Below, one piece after another: positions 49,854 to 60,000 of a stretch of DNA of 60,000 bases. Made by a program: the position numbers and the translations under genes. The notes beneath the pieces were generated by a model, which saw nothing but the letters and a program-made list of their open reading frames with translations, was not told the origin of the DNA and did no database searches. Position 1 is the stretch's first letter, and each line of letters opens with the position of its first letter. Origin of the DNA: Tubulanus polymorphus (lineage: Eukaryota > Nemertea > Palaeonemertea > Tubulaniformes > Tubulanidae); contig NC_134028.1 in assembly GCF_964204645.1 (NCBI RefSeq), positions 9,591,001 through 9,651,000 on the forward strand. Reading direction: 5' to 3'.

Positions 49854-51125
49854 TTTGTAGATATTGACCAAAGAATCAAGAGTAGATCTGTAAAAGTCGG
49901 AAACAACGGAGGTCTATGGTTAAACTTATCCCAAGCTAATGCATTCGATTCGTTGAAATCAATTCGATCTTATCTAATAATCTAAGGAACTTTTCCAAAC
50001 TTACCTTTCACGACGAAGTTACTACTTTGAATGAATAACAGATTAAAGCAACGGAATTTACTATCATGAGTTTGCCGGTTCGCTCTACTACCCGTACTGG
50101 TGTGGTAGGCCAATGAAAACTCCGGTGTGCTGAAATACCCCGTTTTGCGGTGATGTTTACGATCTTTGTTTTGACAGTTTAAAGTGATCAATGAATTTTT
50201 TCAAGTGCTTTAAAGAGCATGATGTTATATAACTATAGTTTGATGGTTTAAAAAGGATTTTATAGAAGACCAAAAATGTCGCTGCAAAGCATACTAGGAA
50301 GCGTACAACGATTCTGTCGGAATTAGGAAGGATCCTAGGGGTCAGCACATATCCTGAATATGTGGACCAAAATTGGCTACTACGTATAAAGTACTAATGT
50401 ACCGAGTATGGGCAAAAAAGCTTTGAAGGAAATGAAGATGTCTCTGACCGTTTCATATGCTTATTTTACAAATTCACGAGGACCACTCCGAAGACCAAGT
50501 CCGACCAGATGTTATTCTAAAAGTGTCACAGACACCACGGATATGGACCTAAAGGGTTGATGTTTGTTAATCTCATTCATCAAGCCTGAGGGTTTGAAAA
50601 TAGAATAGAAATCCTCATCTTTTTTCTTCCAGATGAATAATCGACTGATCACATGTAATCAGATATTGGGGTAATAAAAACTCGTGGATAATTTGCACAT
50701 CGAACCACTTCTTATATCGCGATTGAAATGTGTATGAGTTGTAAATCTGCGACGCCACACGTGATACTATTCGATAAACAAAATCAGATGACTTTAGAAA
50801 CACAGCGGAAACATGTTACAGCGAACCTTACGGGACAAGAAAATATGTTCGTTATAACCGATAGTTCGTTATATCTAGTATGAAATACATTGAATGTTCT
50901 TACTTGGGACAAAATTCTATTTGTTGTATCCGATGAATAATTGTGTCCGAGTTTATTATAACAAGGTTCCACCTGTGTATGAATGTCTTCAATGCATCAA
51001 TGGGAAAAAAAGGTTAAAGAAACAAACTTTTGCAATGTACATCATAGTAATTGTGCATGTATTGTCCTTTAAACTGTACTTGTTACTTGTACTGACGCAC
51101 CGACTACAAACATGCGACTCGTTCC
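49854..51125. other. Metalloprotease 3' flank
   Basis: It follows the metalloprotease stop codon on the minus strand and presumably includes its 3' untranslated region. I see no clear AATAAA close to the stop and no other gene. Confidence 0.45.
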
Positions 51126-54100
51126 TTAATTTTCGGGTGCTTTCTCGTCATACGAGCATTTTCCACGAATACACCACTGAAACAAATGGTAATAACGTTA
51201 ATCAAAATCTCACGATAATCGATAGGATTCAGTAAGTCTTTCAATGACATCCGATACACTCCAAATAAAATCATCGTTATTTAGTGACATATACATAGCG
51301 GTGTCAAATGGACTTTGACTTACCATTTTGTTACCGCATGATGTTCCATACGCTGGGGGAAGTTTTTCTTGGTAACATCTTCCATTATCGTCTGCACACA
51401 TGAGGTTATCACAATTAAATCCCCCTTTCTTCAAAACAAAAAGCAAATTTCGGGTTTGATATTTATGCACAACTGAGGTAAGGCTTGCTTATTCAGGAAA
51501 GACATTTATCATCGATCTTCGGAATACGTACCGAAACACAATTGACTGACTTTGGTCCCCTTTTCATCTTGCACTGCTCATCAGCACTGTAGAACTGTCC
51601 AGGAAGTTTCTCAATGATTTTAGCGTATCCCTTTTCATTGAACCCTCTATTCAATAAACAGTTCGCATTTTTCCTAAAGTAAATAGAAATCGTGTGCGTA
51701 CATCCCCCATTCCTTTCAGACTCCATAACACGATCTTTGATTTAATCTGGTTATAATATTTCATCCTAATACTTTCTTATATCTACTTTAAGTTATTTGC
51801 TTTTTAATGGACTACACAATCTGTTCCCACTTCAAATATGAATAAATAAGTACCGTCAAACCGATAAAACCCCATCCCCAACTAACGCCGATATTTGTTT
51901 TCTGTGAACGGAACATCTGTATATCGTTTTCGTACTAGTAAGAATTAACTCCCGATATACGACATACTCTTTATACCACAACAACTCTAAATCACCACTC
52001 GGTGTGGTAAATCGGGTTTTGTCTGCCACAAAGATTCCAAAGAAAAATATATGTATACTTGTTGAGTTTTTCCATCTTCTTTTTCATGTCTCGAATTGCG
52101 CATTTTGAGAACGTATAAGGTGGTCCACCTCCCATAACACTACCAACTTTTTTAGGGCATTCGGATTCGTACTTAGTATCATGCTTGGCTCCCAAACTAC
52201 GTGTCAAAAAAAGAAAATCAAAATGGTGAAATTTAGAAAGAAAATTCATAATGAGAATATTTAGATGTTATGGAAAATGAATGATTTTTCTAGTTATGAT
52301 TTGATCAATCCAAATAAACTTCTTCTGATGATGACGAAATATATTAGAAAATAATAATTTTCGTTTCACGTTGTATGGCTTAAGATCCTACCTGTGTCCA
52401 ATTTCATGAGCAGGGCCAGTTCTGATAATATCCTTTGGGGCTGATCGAACAAGTGAGGCTGAATTACCACAAACGCCTCCCGATACGCCTAGAATGACAC
52501 AAAACCAACATTATTTCATCCTATGTTGTCCCTATTTCGATCGATATTTTTATGGGCCTATTTCAGAATCTAGTCAAAGGAGTAGTAAATGCGTAATTCA
52601 CCTGCAGCTGCCGAAACTGTTCCGTCGGGTTTTATTGACCTCAAAGGTATACTAGAATAAAGAGATCAATAACGTATCTTTAAGGATTTCGACTGTGAAA
52701 CGCATTCAAAATTTACTATTAACCAAGAATGTAAAATGAATCGCAAATTCTTATCAATTCGGTCTCTGATTATATCGTCATACCCCGTGTATAGTTGAAC
52801 ATGGTCGTAGGTGGGTAGTTTACCAGCTCGTTCCTCTAACCATACTTTTGCTAGTTTTTTAACATCACCTGGTTTTATCTTATACCCACGTTTGGTAGTT
52901 TCTTTGAACGGAGACGAATCTGTCCAAGGGGCTGCTTCTGCACTCTGAGAAATGTCAATGTTTTTATTATTCAGATCTTTATGGAATCATGCACAGAGAC
53001 ATTGGCACATTTATTCGGATATTTTACCTGAGCGACGAAGAAACCAGTAACACGAATACGTATTTGTAACGCAGGGTCTTCAATAGCACCGAATATCAGA
53101 TCAATCTAGATTGATAGATGGGAAATGAAACTCATTGAATTGACGATCAACATAGCTTGGTTTTCTACCGATAGTACTTACTCCGTTCACAACCTGTGAA
53201 TAATGCTCAATCGTCTTTTGTAGATTCTTTCCATAGCTTGGTGCAAAATGAACAGTTATTTCTATATTTTGTTAAATCATAACAAACAGGGGTTCAGGGG
53301 ATTTTGCCTTTTTGACAACTTATGAAATCCTTGCAGTCTGGTATCAGCAAGTAATTTTCGGTGTTGTCATATCGCGGAAAGACGGAATCGCGGAATTTTC
53401 CAAAAACGCGGAATTTCCTCATTTTTACTTTAAATAGTAAACGGGTTTTCCCACGGGGATACCCACTGTCTGACAGGGCACCGGACCCAGGTTTTCAACA
53501 CCGGGAATTAGTATTTGATAATTTATTATATCGCCAGTCAACAACTTAACGATACTGTTCCAAATAATGGAGAACCTAGGCAATACCATAGAATGGCAAT
53601 ACGTGCTTTGCGAATTCAGTGATACAGAGTATCGCTGCATTAACTGAAGGAATACAAATCGATGGTACGTAAACGTAGGATTTGTGATGACACCATGGGT
53701 CATTCTCCAGGACTCAGTTCCGAGTTAAGATTTGACTCTGGTCTCTAGATTTAAAACATTGGAAATGAATTGATTCTAAGTAACTCAGAGTTAACTCACA
53801 AAACTGTGGAACTGGATCGATGTCAGACGAAAATAAATAGACATTATGTATATTTCATTCTGGCTTAGAATTGTTCATGCGTGTTGTGTGTCTACATTGT
53901 TGTTATAAGCGAATGTGGTTTATCTTTTAGAATTAAATGATATGAAAGATTATAAATTGGTTTCGTTTTTTTTTTAATGTTTACTTTGTGACTGCTATAA
54001 CATATATGTTCCTATGCTGATTATTTGGATCAAAAGAATCTTATTGGTAGCGGTACTGGACGGCCGTTAAATTATAATAATTTCAAAGGAATTTGAACCG

Positions 54101-57100
54101 GTACTTGTTTGGTCGTAGGATTTCATGTTTGCAACCATCTACAACTACGGTCCGACACCGCGAACGTGCTCAATATTTATCTGATAATATTCGTTTCTGA
54201 AGTTCTCGAAAAGTCGATGAACTTCGATAACCGAAGTTTGCCTAGTAGAAATAGACATTATGTGCCTGGTCTCTTTCACCCCACTTGATTCTGACTTCTT
54301 CTACAGGTGGCAGCCAGTCAACGGTATCGGTAATATAATAATTCCATATAAAATTGCCTGCAAATAATGGGATTCGAACCTAACTCGTTGCATCGATCGG
54401 TCCGGTGCCCTGTCCGACAGTGGCTACCCCCGTGGGAAAACCCGTTTACTATTTAAAGTAAAAATTAAGAAATTCCGCGTTTTTGGAAAATTCCGCGATT
54501 CCGTCTTTCCGCGATATGACAACACCGAGTAATTTTGGTTACAGAATGTGCAACAATAAAAAGTATTGCATTGTACCCTTAAGACCTGCAAGCAACCGCT
54601 GCAATTTTCGGACGGGCTTAGAGACGCCAAAAGTCCTGCATAAATCAAAACATAATATAATCCAGTTCATCAGTTTTCTAAAATAGAATATGATTATATG
54701 ATCATGATCATTATAAAATGTTACAATAATCAGTGGGGCAACATTAAGAAGCAAGGCTTGTGGCATATGCTGACCCAATAGGAAATTAGTTACAGACTAA
54801 TGGATAGAAAAAACAAGCAACACAAAAAAGAAAGGGGCATGTAAGAAGAATAATTACGATACAAAAAGATACGCATGCTAAGAAAAAATTGTCACCTTAG
54901 CTGTTGCAAATTAAAAACCATAGGAAAAAAGAGCTATTTGAAAGGTATTAATGTCTGCCAATTTCAAAATTTACTGGACTTGAAAAGATGTGAGGTAAAA
55001 GTGGGATTTAGTTATGATACAAACAACTTTCTTTTGTAGCAGATCAAATTTCTGAAGCAACGAAGGGTAAGTATTGCCCCATATAATGTTACAGTAACTG
55101 AAGTGGCAAAATACAAAAGAAATATACATTTGTGATAAAACATTTTTCGGTAAATAACCACTTAGTCTACTAAATACCATAAAACGGGTTTTGGATAATA
55201 AGTTCAGAGAAAGTCTGTTTGCTAAACCAAATATCGAATTCTTGATATAAGATCATTGATTAAATGTGGTAAATTTTTATGACTGGCAAAAACCTTAGTG
55301 TCATCCACAAACATAATTAAATCAAATATTTTGGACGCATTCGGTAGGTCATTAATAAAGATGAGAAAAAGAATCGGATCCTAAAAAGAACCTCGTGGGA
55401 CTCCACATGTGGAAGAACAAGAGTTTGAATGAACACCATTGAAACATACCTTTTGCGATATGTTGCATAAATAATTTGGGGACCATGTAAAAGGGATACC
55501 TTTGATTCCATAATGACTGGGTTTGGAAAGTAGAATTTCATGATCTACCGTGTCGGATGCACGCGATAAATCTAGAAATAAACCAATTGAATTACCATTA
55601 TCTACTGAATTACTGATTTTGTTGACTATTGCTGTTATTGCCATGTAGGTAGAATGGTTTTTCCTGAAGCCGAATTGTGTTATTAATTATTATGTTATAA
55701 ACATCTAGAAATTTGACAAGCCTCTTATGAATAATTTGTTCTAATATTTTAGACATGGAAGGCCGAATCGAAATGGGCCTATAGTTACAAAATGTGTGTA
55801 TATCTCTACTTTTGTAAAGGGGCAGAACTTTCGACATTTTGAATAGATCAGGTATGACTCCAGTTGACATACTGAGATTGAATATATGAGCCGGTGGTAT
55901 TGATATGGCATCAATAACACACGTGTGTACCTTTTGACTTATACCGTCACAGTGTGTACTGTGTTGTTTGTTTTTAAACTTAAAACAAATTAATTGATCT
56001 CAATTTGATCAGTCGGACAAAAAAAGATGCTATTCAAATGCAAAGGAGCCAGAAAACAGGACAAGTTTTTATGTACAGGACTGATATTTTTTGCAAGATT
56101 TGGCCCTAAAAGATTTGGCCTATTGTAATCAATAAAAGATTTTTCCGATAATAAACTGCCAGTATCATTGCAGAAAGTATCTGGATAGTTTTTGGTTTTG
56201 TTTTTCTTGTTCATAATTATTTTGGGTCCTTTGCGTTTGAAAACCTACTATTATAGTATGGGTGTTTTGCACTCCTTATGACGTATAGATATTAATATAC
56301 CTTGTGTACATTTCTTTGTCATGTGGAGATCTAGTGGATAAATATTTTCTATAGAGCCTATAATTCAAATTACAGGATTGAGGTTAACTTTTTGTGATCC
56401 ATGGAGACCTTTTATCTTTGAAATAAGAATTACGTCTGTAAAATAACAGGAAAACTTTCTATATAAAAACAATCAAATTGGTCAAGGAAGTGTAGGATCT
56501 GTATAACTATAAATGTGAGACCAAACATGTGACATTAATTTACGCTTGAAAGAAGCAATATTGTAAAATCCGAGAAATTTTGATAGCTGACAAACTATGG
56601 CTTTTAATTTCTTGATTTCATATTAGACATTATGGTGAAAATAGGGAGGTGATCAGAAATCTTAGGAGGAATGACACCCGAGAACATGGCATAATTTTGA
56701 TAGCAGCAGTTAGTAAGAATGTTGTCAATTGATTTATCTGTGATACGCTTTGCTTTATTAATGAGGGGTTGAAATGGGTTTGACAAAGAATTTGAAAGGA
56801 ATATTTCGGTTGGTTTATGAGTAGCTGGATTGAGTAGATTAATATTAAAGTCCCCAATGATGAAGCATTTTGAATATTATATTGCTTCTAAAAGTTGGGA
56901 AAAGTCAGTGTCGACAGTGCCGGGACGGGTGTACGATCGGCATACGCCATAAACGTCCGAATCGTTGTCGGATGACCGCAGGTCAGCGAACGCCCGACAC
57001 CGCGTCGAGTCGAGCCACACAGATCAACCACGACCCACCTCTCCCCTCTATGCCTGATAGCTCCGACGAGTCGAGGCCACCACGGTCATTGAGGGTGATC

Positions 57101-59060
57101 GAAAGACCAATCTGATGTGTTTAAGATCCTTCCAGAGTATGCTTATCTCCCACGAAAATCATTCGAGCTGACCAAAGCGTCTTCACCCGTGAATACTAAT
57201 TGTGACAAAACGAAATGTGCACATAGTGCTGATTCTACTGGGGAAGCCATCTTTGATTCTAATGATTGTATCAATTTAGAGAGCAGCAGCGATGTGTCTA
57301 AGTTAGATATATATGTAACTCAATCAAACATTCGATTTTTGCGATCGTTTCCATGGACAATTTGCACCGATTTTGCAATCGAATCGAACGATGATGTAAA
57401 AACCAACGATGGTTCAGGTAGGTTGACCATAGGAAATAAACATGGCGATGAAGAAAAGAAGATCGTATCTTTATCAACTATCGGGGCCTCCGCTTGGAAA
57501 TAAGCAAAATTCGAAAATGATCGTGTTTATAAAAACAGGCGTTTCTCCGATCGATCGCAAAAAAAGAATGCTACTCGTAAAAACGTCTTTAGGCTTGTGA
57601 GCTTAATACGTAACTTGATTTTGTGTGCCGACGAACAGCAGTGTGGCCACCAGCCCGACGGGCTCAGGTCGCCTCAGGTTAATAGCAGGCGAAAAAAATC
57701 AGTAAATATTTCATTGCATTGAAAATAGCTCATAAGGAAAATAAATTGAATATTAAATATTAAAAGACTCACAGTGAATATGTTGAAAAGTCGATTAATA
57801 CGAATAGTTCAACGTAGTAAGTTGGATAAGTGGTTTTTTTGCGTCGAAAAATATCAATTTCCTCATCTATAAGAATAAACAATGAACAATATAACACGCA
57901 GTAAAATAGATCCATAAATAGATCTACTATTTTACGGGGAATACCTGAATCAATTTTCAAAGTTCTTTTCGTTATAGTATGAATTACCCCATCATTGTTC
58001 TCGGTTACATCCCTCTTTTTATCATCTGATACAGGTTGCTCGGACCTTTCAATGCAGTAAACATTCCCATCTCCATTCAAATCAAATGTTCCCATCTATA
58101 AAACGATTATTAGATACATTAAAGTACTTAAAGCCTAAAAGTGTTTTGGTCCTGATTCAAATATGACAGCTATCGTTCAATTATGATTGATATTTGTTGC
58201 GATTGGAAACTAACCAGACTTCGTTGTACGCGTCCACTGTCGGTTCGTTTTGTAGTGACAGTAACCGCAGCCCTTTTATCTAATGACTGGTAAGGTACGC
58301 TCTCCTATACAAAACAACAATTATATTTTAGAAAGAAAACGGAAAAAATGAAAATACGAAAGAAATAAAATATGAAATGAAAGAAACTGAGAATACTAAG
58401 ACTTACTGACTGTATATACTACCAAAAGTCCAATGAATTAATAAATCTTAAGCACATTTGTCGACAGAAGCGTCCTGGGTACATAATTCATTTTTTAATT
58501 TTTAGCTGATTGAAAAAACATAAAATTAAATGAAATTGATTTAATCCGTGAAAAAGTCGAAATTAAATCAACCTCGGTCGAAAAAACATAAAATCAAATG
58601 AAAAATGATTTAATTCGGTGAAAAAAGTCAGAATTTTAATCGCCGCCGGTCAAAAAAAAAATTAGATCAAATAAAAAAATGATTTAATTCCATGAAAAAG
58701 TCGGAATTAAATCGCCGCCGGTCGAAAAAACATAACGTTTGAAAATAAATCAAATTTATATTTAATGTTATGATTTTTCAATCAGCAAAAAATGAAAAAA
58801 TTAATTATGTCCCCAGGACGCTTCCGTATTAGTCAGATCAAAATAGTATTTACCGGTTTTTCTCGTTGTAATCTTTTTAATTCACCATCTTCACCAGTTA
58901 CAAAAACCGGTGCCTGGTGGACATTTAACGAGTCGCGTCTTTGTAGATGTAAGATAACGCTATCTTCAGGAAATTCTAATCGAAACGCCAACAGCTCCGG
59001 ATGAGTTTCAGACTCTGATAAACTTCGCCTCGTTACATCGTAAACTGCTAAATTCTTCAC
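51126..59060 (-). CDS. Secreted ADAM/ADAMTS-like zinc metalloprotease (reprolysin, M12B), 13 exons traced
   Basis: Exons on the minus strand (plus coordinates): 59060-58854, 58304-58215, 58095-57945, 57866-57773, 53236-53182, 53105-53028, 52944-52784, 52651-52602, 52488-52392, 52196-52059, 51673-51532, 51428-51324, 51176-51126. All introns have GT/AG ends and the phases join into one open frame of about 472 codons to TAA; the 5' edge of the first exon is uncertain. The order is: propeptide with a lone Cys (VYCIERS) that may act as cysteine switch, basic FRRKK site, catalytic domain opening YYVELFVLIDFSTYS, zinc site HEIGHSLGAKHD, Met-turn SVMGG, then a cysteine-rich disintegrin/ADAMTS-type tail (KLPGQFYSADEQC, PPAYGTSCGNKM, WCIRGKC). 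There is no thrombospondin repeat and no transmembrane segment, so it would be a short secreted enzyme, probably acting on extracellular matrix. The signal-peptide exon was not found. Confidence 0.93.
53350..54536. mobile_element. Non-autonomous Mutator-like element with 129-bp TIRs and 9-bp TSD
   Basis: The element proper is 53359-54527. Its first 129 bp (53359-53487, starting CGGTGTTGTCATATCGCGG) and last 129 bp (54399-54527) are reverse complements with only a few mismatches. Both ends are flanked by the identical nonamer AGTAATTTT (53350-53358 and 54528-54536). Long TIRs with a 9-bp target duplication are the Mutator (MULE) signature. There is no transposase frame in the ~910-bp interior, which contains a GATCCAGTTCC-family MITE (about 53707-53820) and a B-box-like GGTTCGAATCCC at 54368-54380. 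It lies in the long intron of the metalloprotease gene. Confidence 0.85.
53707..53820. mobile_element. MITE, GATCCAGTTCC family, third copy (nested)
   Basis: The sequence CGAGTTAAGATTTGACTC and, at the other end, GAGTTAACTCACAAAACTGTGG followed by AACTGGATC match the copies at 19461 and 21136. The left end is partly scrambled. It is nested in the Mutator-like element. Confidence 0.6.
54540..56905 (-). mobile_element. Non-LTR retrotransposon C, degraded and 5'-truncated
   Basis: Reading on the minus strand: end of the endonuclease domain (56857-56604) with GDFNIN-like start, ITDKSIDNILTN and PKISDHLPIFTI; linker (56214-55990); RT with KVLPLYKSRDIHTFCNYRPISI and KILEQIIHKRLVKFLD (55870-55690); LFLDLSRASDTVDHEILL and CGVPRGSF (55644-55381); then FFSSLLMTYRM in a shifted frame and a C-terminal piece with HFSYCNIIWGNTYPSLLQKF (55180-54971). 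The catalytic YADD region is frameshifted. A 3' untranslated region appears to reach about 54540, beside the Mutator-like element. Many frame breaks indicate an older insertion than A or B. It occupies the long metalloprotease intron. Confidence 0.88.
56906..57772. other. Intronic stretch with an unassigned plus-strand frame
   Basis: Within the metalloprotease intron. A locally GC-richer segment at 56906-57115 precedes a 128-codon plus-strand frame (57117-57503), Ser/Asp-rich, with no motif I recognise. It could be a remnant of a transposon coding region; no terminal repeats were found. Confidence 0.3.
58467..58824. mobile_element. TIR element with an internal ~70-bp tandem array
   Basis: The left end GAAGCGTCCTGGGTACATAA continuing to about 58524 is mirrored by the right end (about 58768-58824, ending TTATGTCCCCAGGACGCTTC) over roughly 57 bp. 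Between them are about three copies of a 67-75 bp unit with CGGTCGAAAAAACATAAAATC, AAATGATTTAATTC and GTCGGAATTAAATCGCCGCC (starts near 58509, 58576, 58648 and 58719). It lies in the metalloprotease intron, 30 bp from the 5' splice site of exon 59060-58854. No target duplication was clear. Confidence 0.75.
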
Positions 59061-59061
59061 A

Positions 59062-59215
59062 TCAACACCTTTTTATGAAATCAACGAAATCTTTGATTAC
59101 TTTCTTGTAGGATCCGAATTGTGTTTCTTCGTTTGATGAATTCAAGAAAAGTGATTTAAGTATACGAAGAGTGATATCGTTGTAATATCGATAAATTTCA
59201 TTTGTGTGCATCCAT
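59062..59215 (-). CDS. Possible terminal exon of an unknown protein
   Basis: On the minus strand an acceptor-like TTGCAG (59216) precedes 50 codons containing WMHTNEIYRYYNDITLRILK and SYKKVIKDFVDFIKRC, then TGA. Composition looks protein-like, but I cannot assign a family. It directly abuts, in a different frame, the first traced metalloprotease exon, so it could be the end of an upstream gene, a frameshifted piece of the same gene or a relic. Confidence 0.25.
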
Positions 59216-59374
59216 CTGCAATCTTTACTCCAGTATCGGTATCAGACTCTACTACTGCCCACACCTTTACTGAACAAAAGGCATGGTCTAAAATTGTAAG
59301 CTTATCAACTCAGGGATAATTGAACGAATCAAAGAAAAAAACATGTCGTTGCCTTGATTATCTAATTCATTTAA

Positions 59375-59492
59375 GAATCAAAAAGAATTATATAAAGATG
59401 ATCGAGTGCTTCGAATTTTAGAGAAGCGTATTATAAAATTTTTAGAAGAATTGTGTGTCAACGGATCTAACTTACCTAAAACCATCGAAGTA
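59375..59492 (+). CDS. Possible exon, unknown product
   Basis: An acceptor-like CTAATTCATTTAAG precedes the plus-strand frame ELYKDDRVLRILEKRIIKFL, EELCVNGSN and LPKTIE, followed by GTAAAA as a weak donor. It is Lys/Glu/Leu-rich and predicted helical. There is no linked exon and no family assignment; it is listed only because the composition differs from random frames nearby. Confidence 0.2.
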
Positions 59493-60000
59493 AAAACTGA
59501 ACAAGAGAATAAAACTAACAACATTGTTTCGATATGTTATTCGATACAGAAAAGGTCGTGAAAATACCATACGTGGTTGATTATCATTTCATTTATAGAA
59601 ATAGATGGTAGATTTTGTCGCAAATCAAACAAATGATAATAGACATAAAATACTGATTACATTATCACTAATGACATATCTGTCGAATGTGTCGTAAGCC
59701 AGTAGCAATAAACTGATTTGGATATTGACCTGTTTTCTATGTCAAACCGTTGATGTTTTAGCACTTTTCGTTAAGAATTGATTATTGAATTCTACGAGGA
59801 AATGTATCGTACTGTCCATTGGCCTTGAGAGTTCGTCGAGGAAATCGCAGATTCCAGACAATTTGGAATATACAAGAGCCACTAGGGCAGGCCGGGGGTC
59901 AATGTGGCTAAAGTTATTAGGTAAACTTGCTAACTTTTGCATGTACTCTAAATATAGCATAAATACACGAGACCAAAACTAAATAAAGCGGATTTTTGAC
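59493..60000. other. No recognised feature
   Basis: Short open frames only; no repeat, RNA or exon signature that I can support. Confidence 0.5.

Noticed and set aside
51210-51324. Read-through of the metalloprotease exon to a stop at 51210
   Set aside because: A GTAAGT donor at the conserved GNKM boundary and an exon at 51176-51126 restoring WCIRGKC in phase 0 fit the family better.

Overview
The window is AT-rich nuclear DNA from an animal. Genes are split by spliceosomal introns with GT/AG ends. There is a cytosolic tRNA gene, two rhodopsin-class GPCR loci, a stargazin-type membrane protein, a reprolysin-type zinc metalloprotease and abundant non-LTR retrotransposons and inverted-repeat elements. 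The mix of a C-type lectin/LDLa/GPCR locus, a short secreted ADAM-like protease and many small palindromic elements suggests an invertebrate bilaterian, most likely a lophotrochozoan such as a mollusc, brachiopod or annelid. I cannot place the species.

Layout. 1-18.4 kb is gene-poor: a LINE 3' tail, a ~157-bp tandem array, a fold-back element whose arms are tRNA-like, tRNA-Leu(AAG) on the minus strand, a MITE, a LINE reverse-transcriptase fragment, a ~130-bp tandem array and a 360-bp compound (CA)/(ACCAC) microsatellite. 18.4-25.8 kb holds the last three coding exons of a plus-strand type I TARP (stargazin-like) gene whose introns are filled with small palindromic elements; its first exon was not found. 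25.8-31 kb is repeats. 31.1-34.0 kb is a decayed C-type lectin/LDLa/GPCR gene with stops, frameshifts and no TM1-4. 38.3-45.0 kb is a retrotransposon cluster in which one LINE appears to sit inside another.

47.2-48.1 kb is an intact single-exon GPCR. 49.8 kb carries a possible signal-peptide exon on the minus strand. 51.1-59.06 kb is a minus-strand secreted ADAM/ADAMTS-like metalloprotease. I could trace 13 exons with consistent splice sites and phases through the propeptide, the HExxHxxGxxHD zinc site and a cysteine-rich tail to the stop codon. Its one long intron contains a third LINE and a Mutator-like non-autonomous element with 129-bp inverted repeats and a perfect 9-bp target duplication.

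The genes are not an operon or pathway; they are unrelated single loci separated by transposon-rich DNA. The TARP would act at synaptic membranes, the GPCR at the cell surface and the protease in the extracellular matrix.
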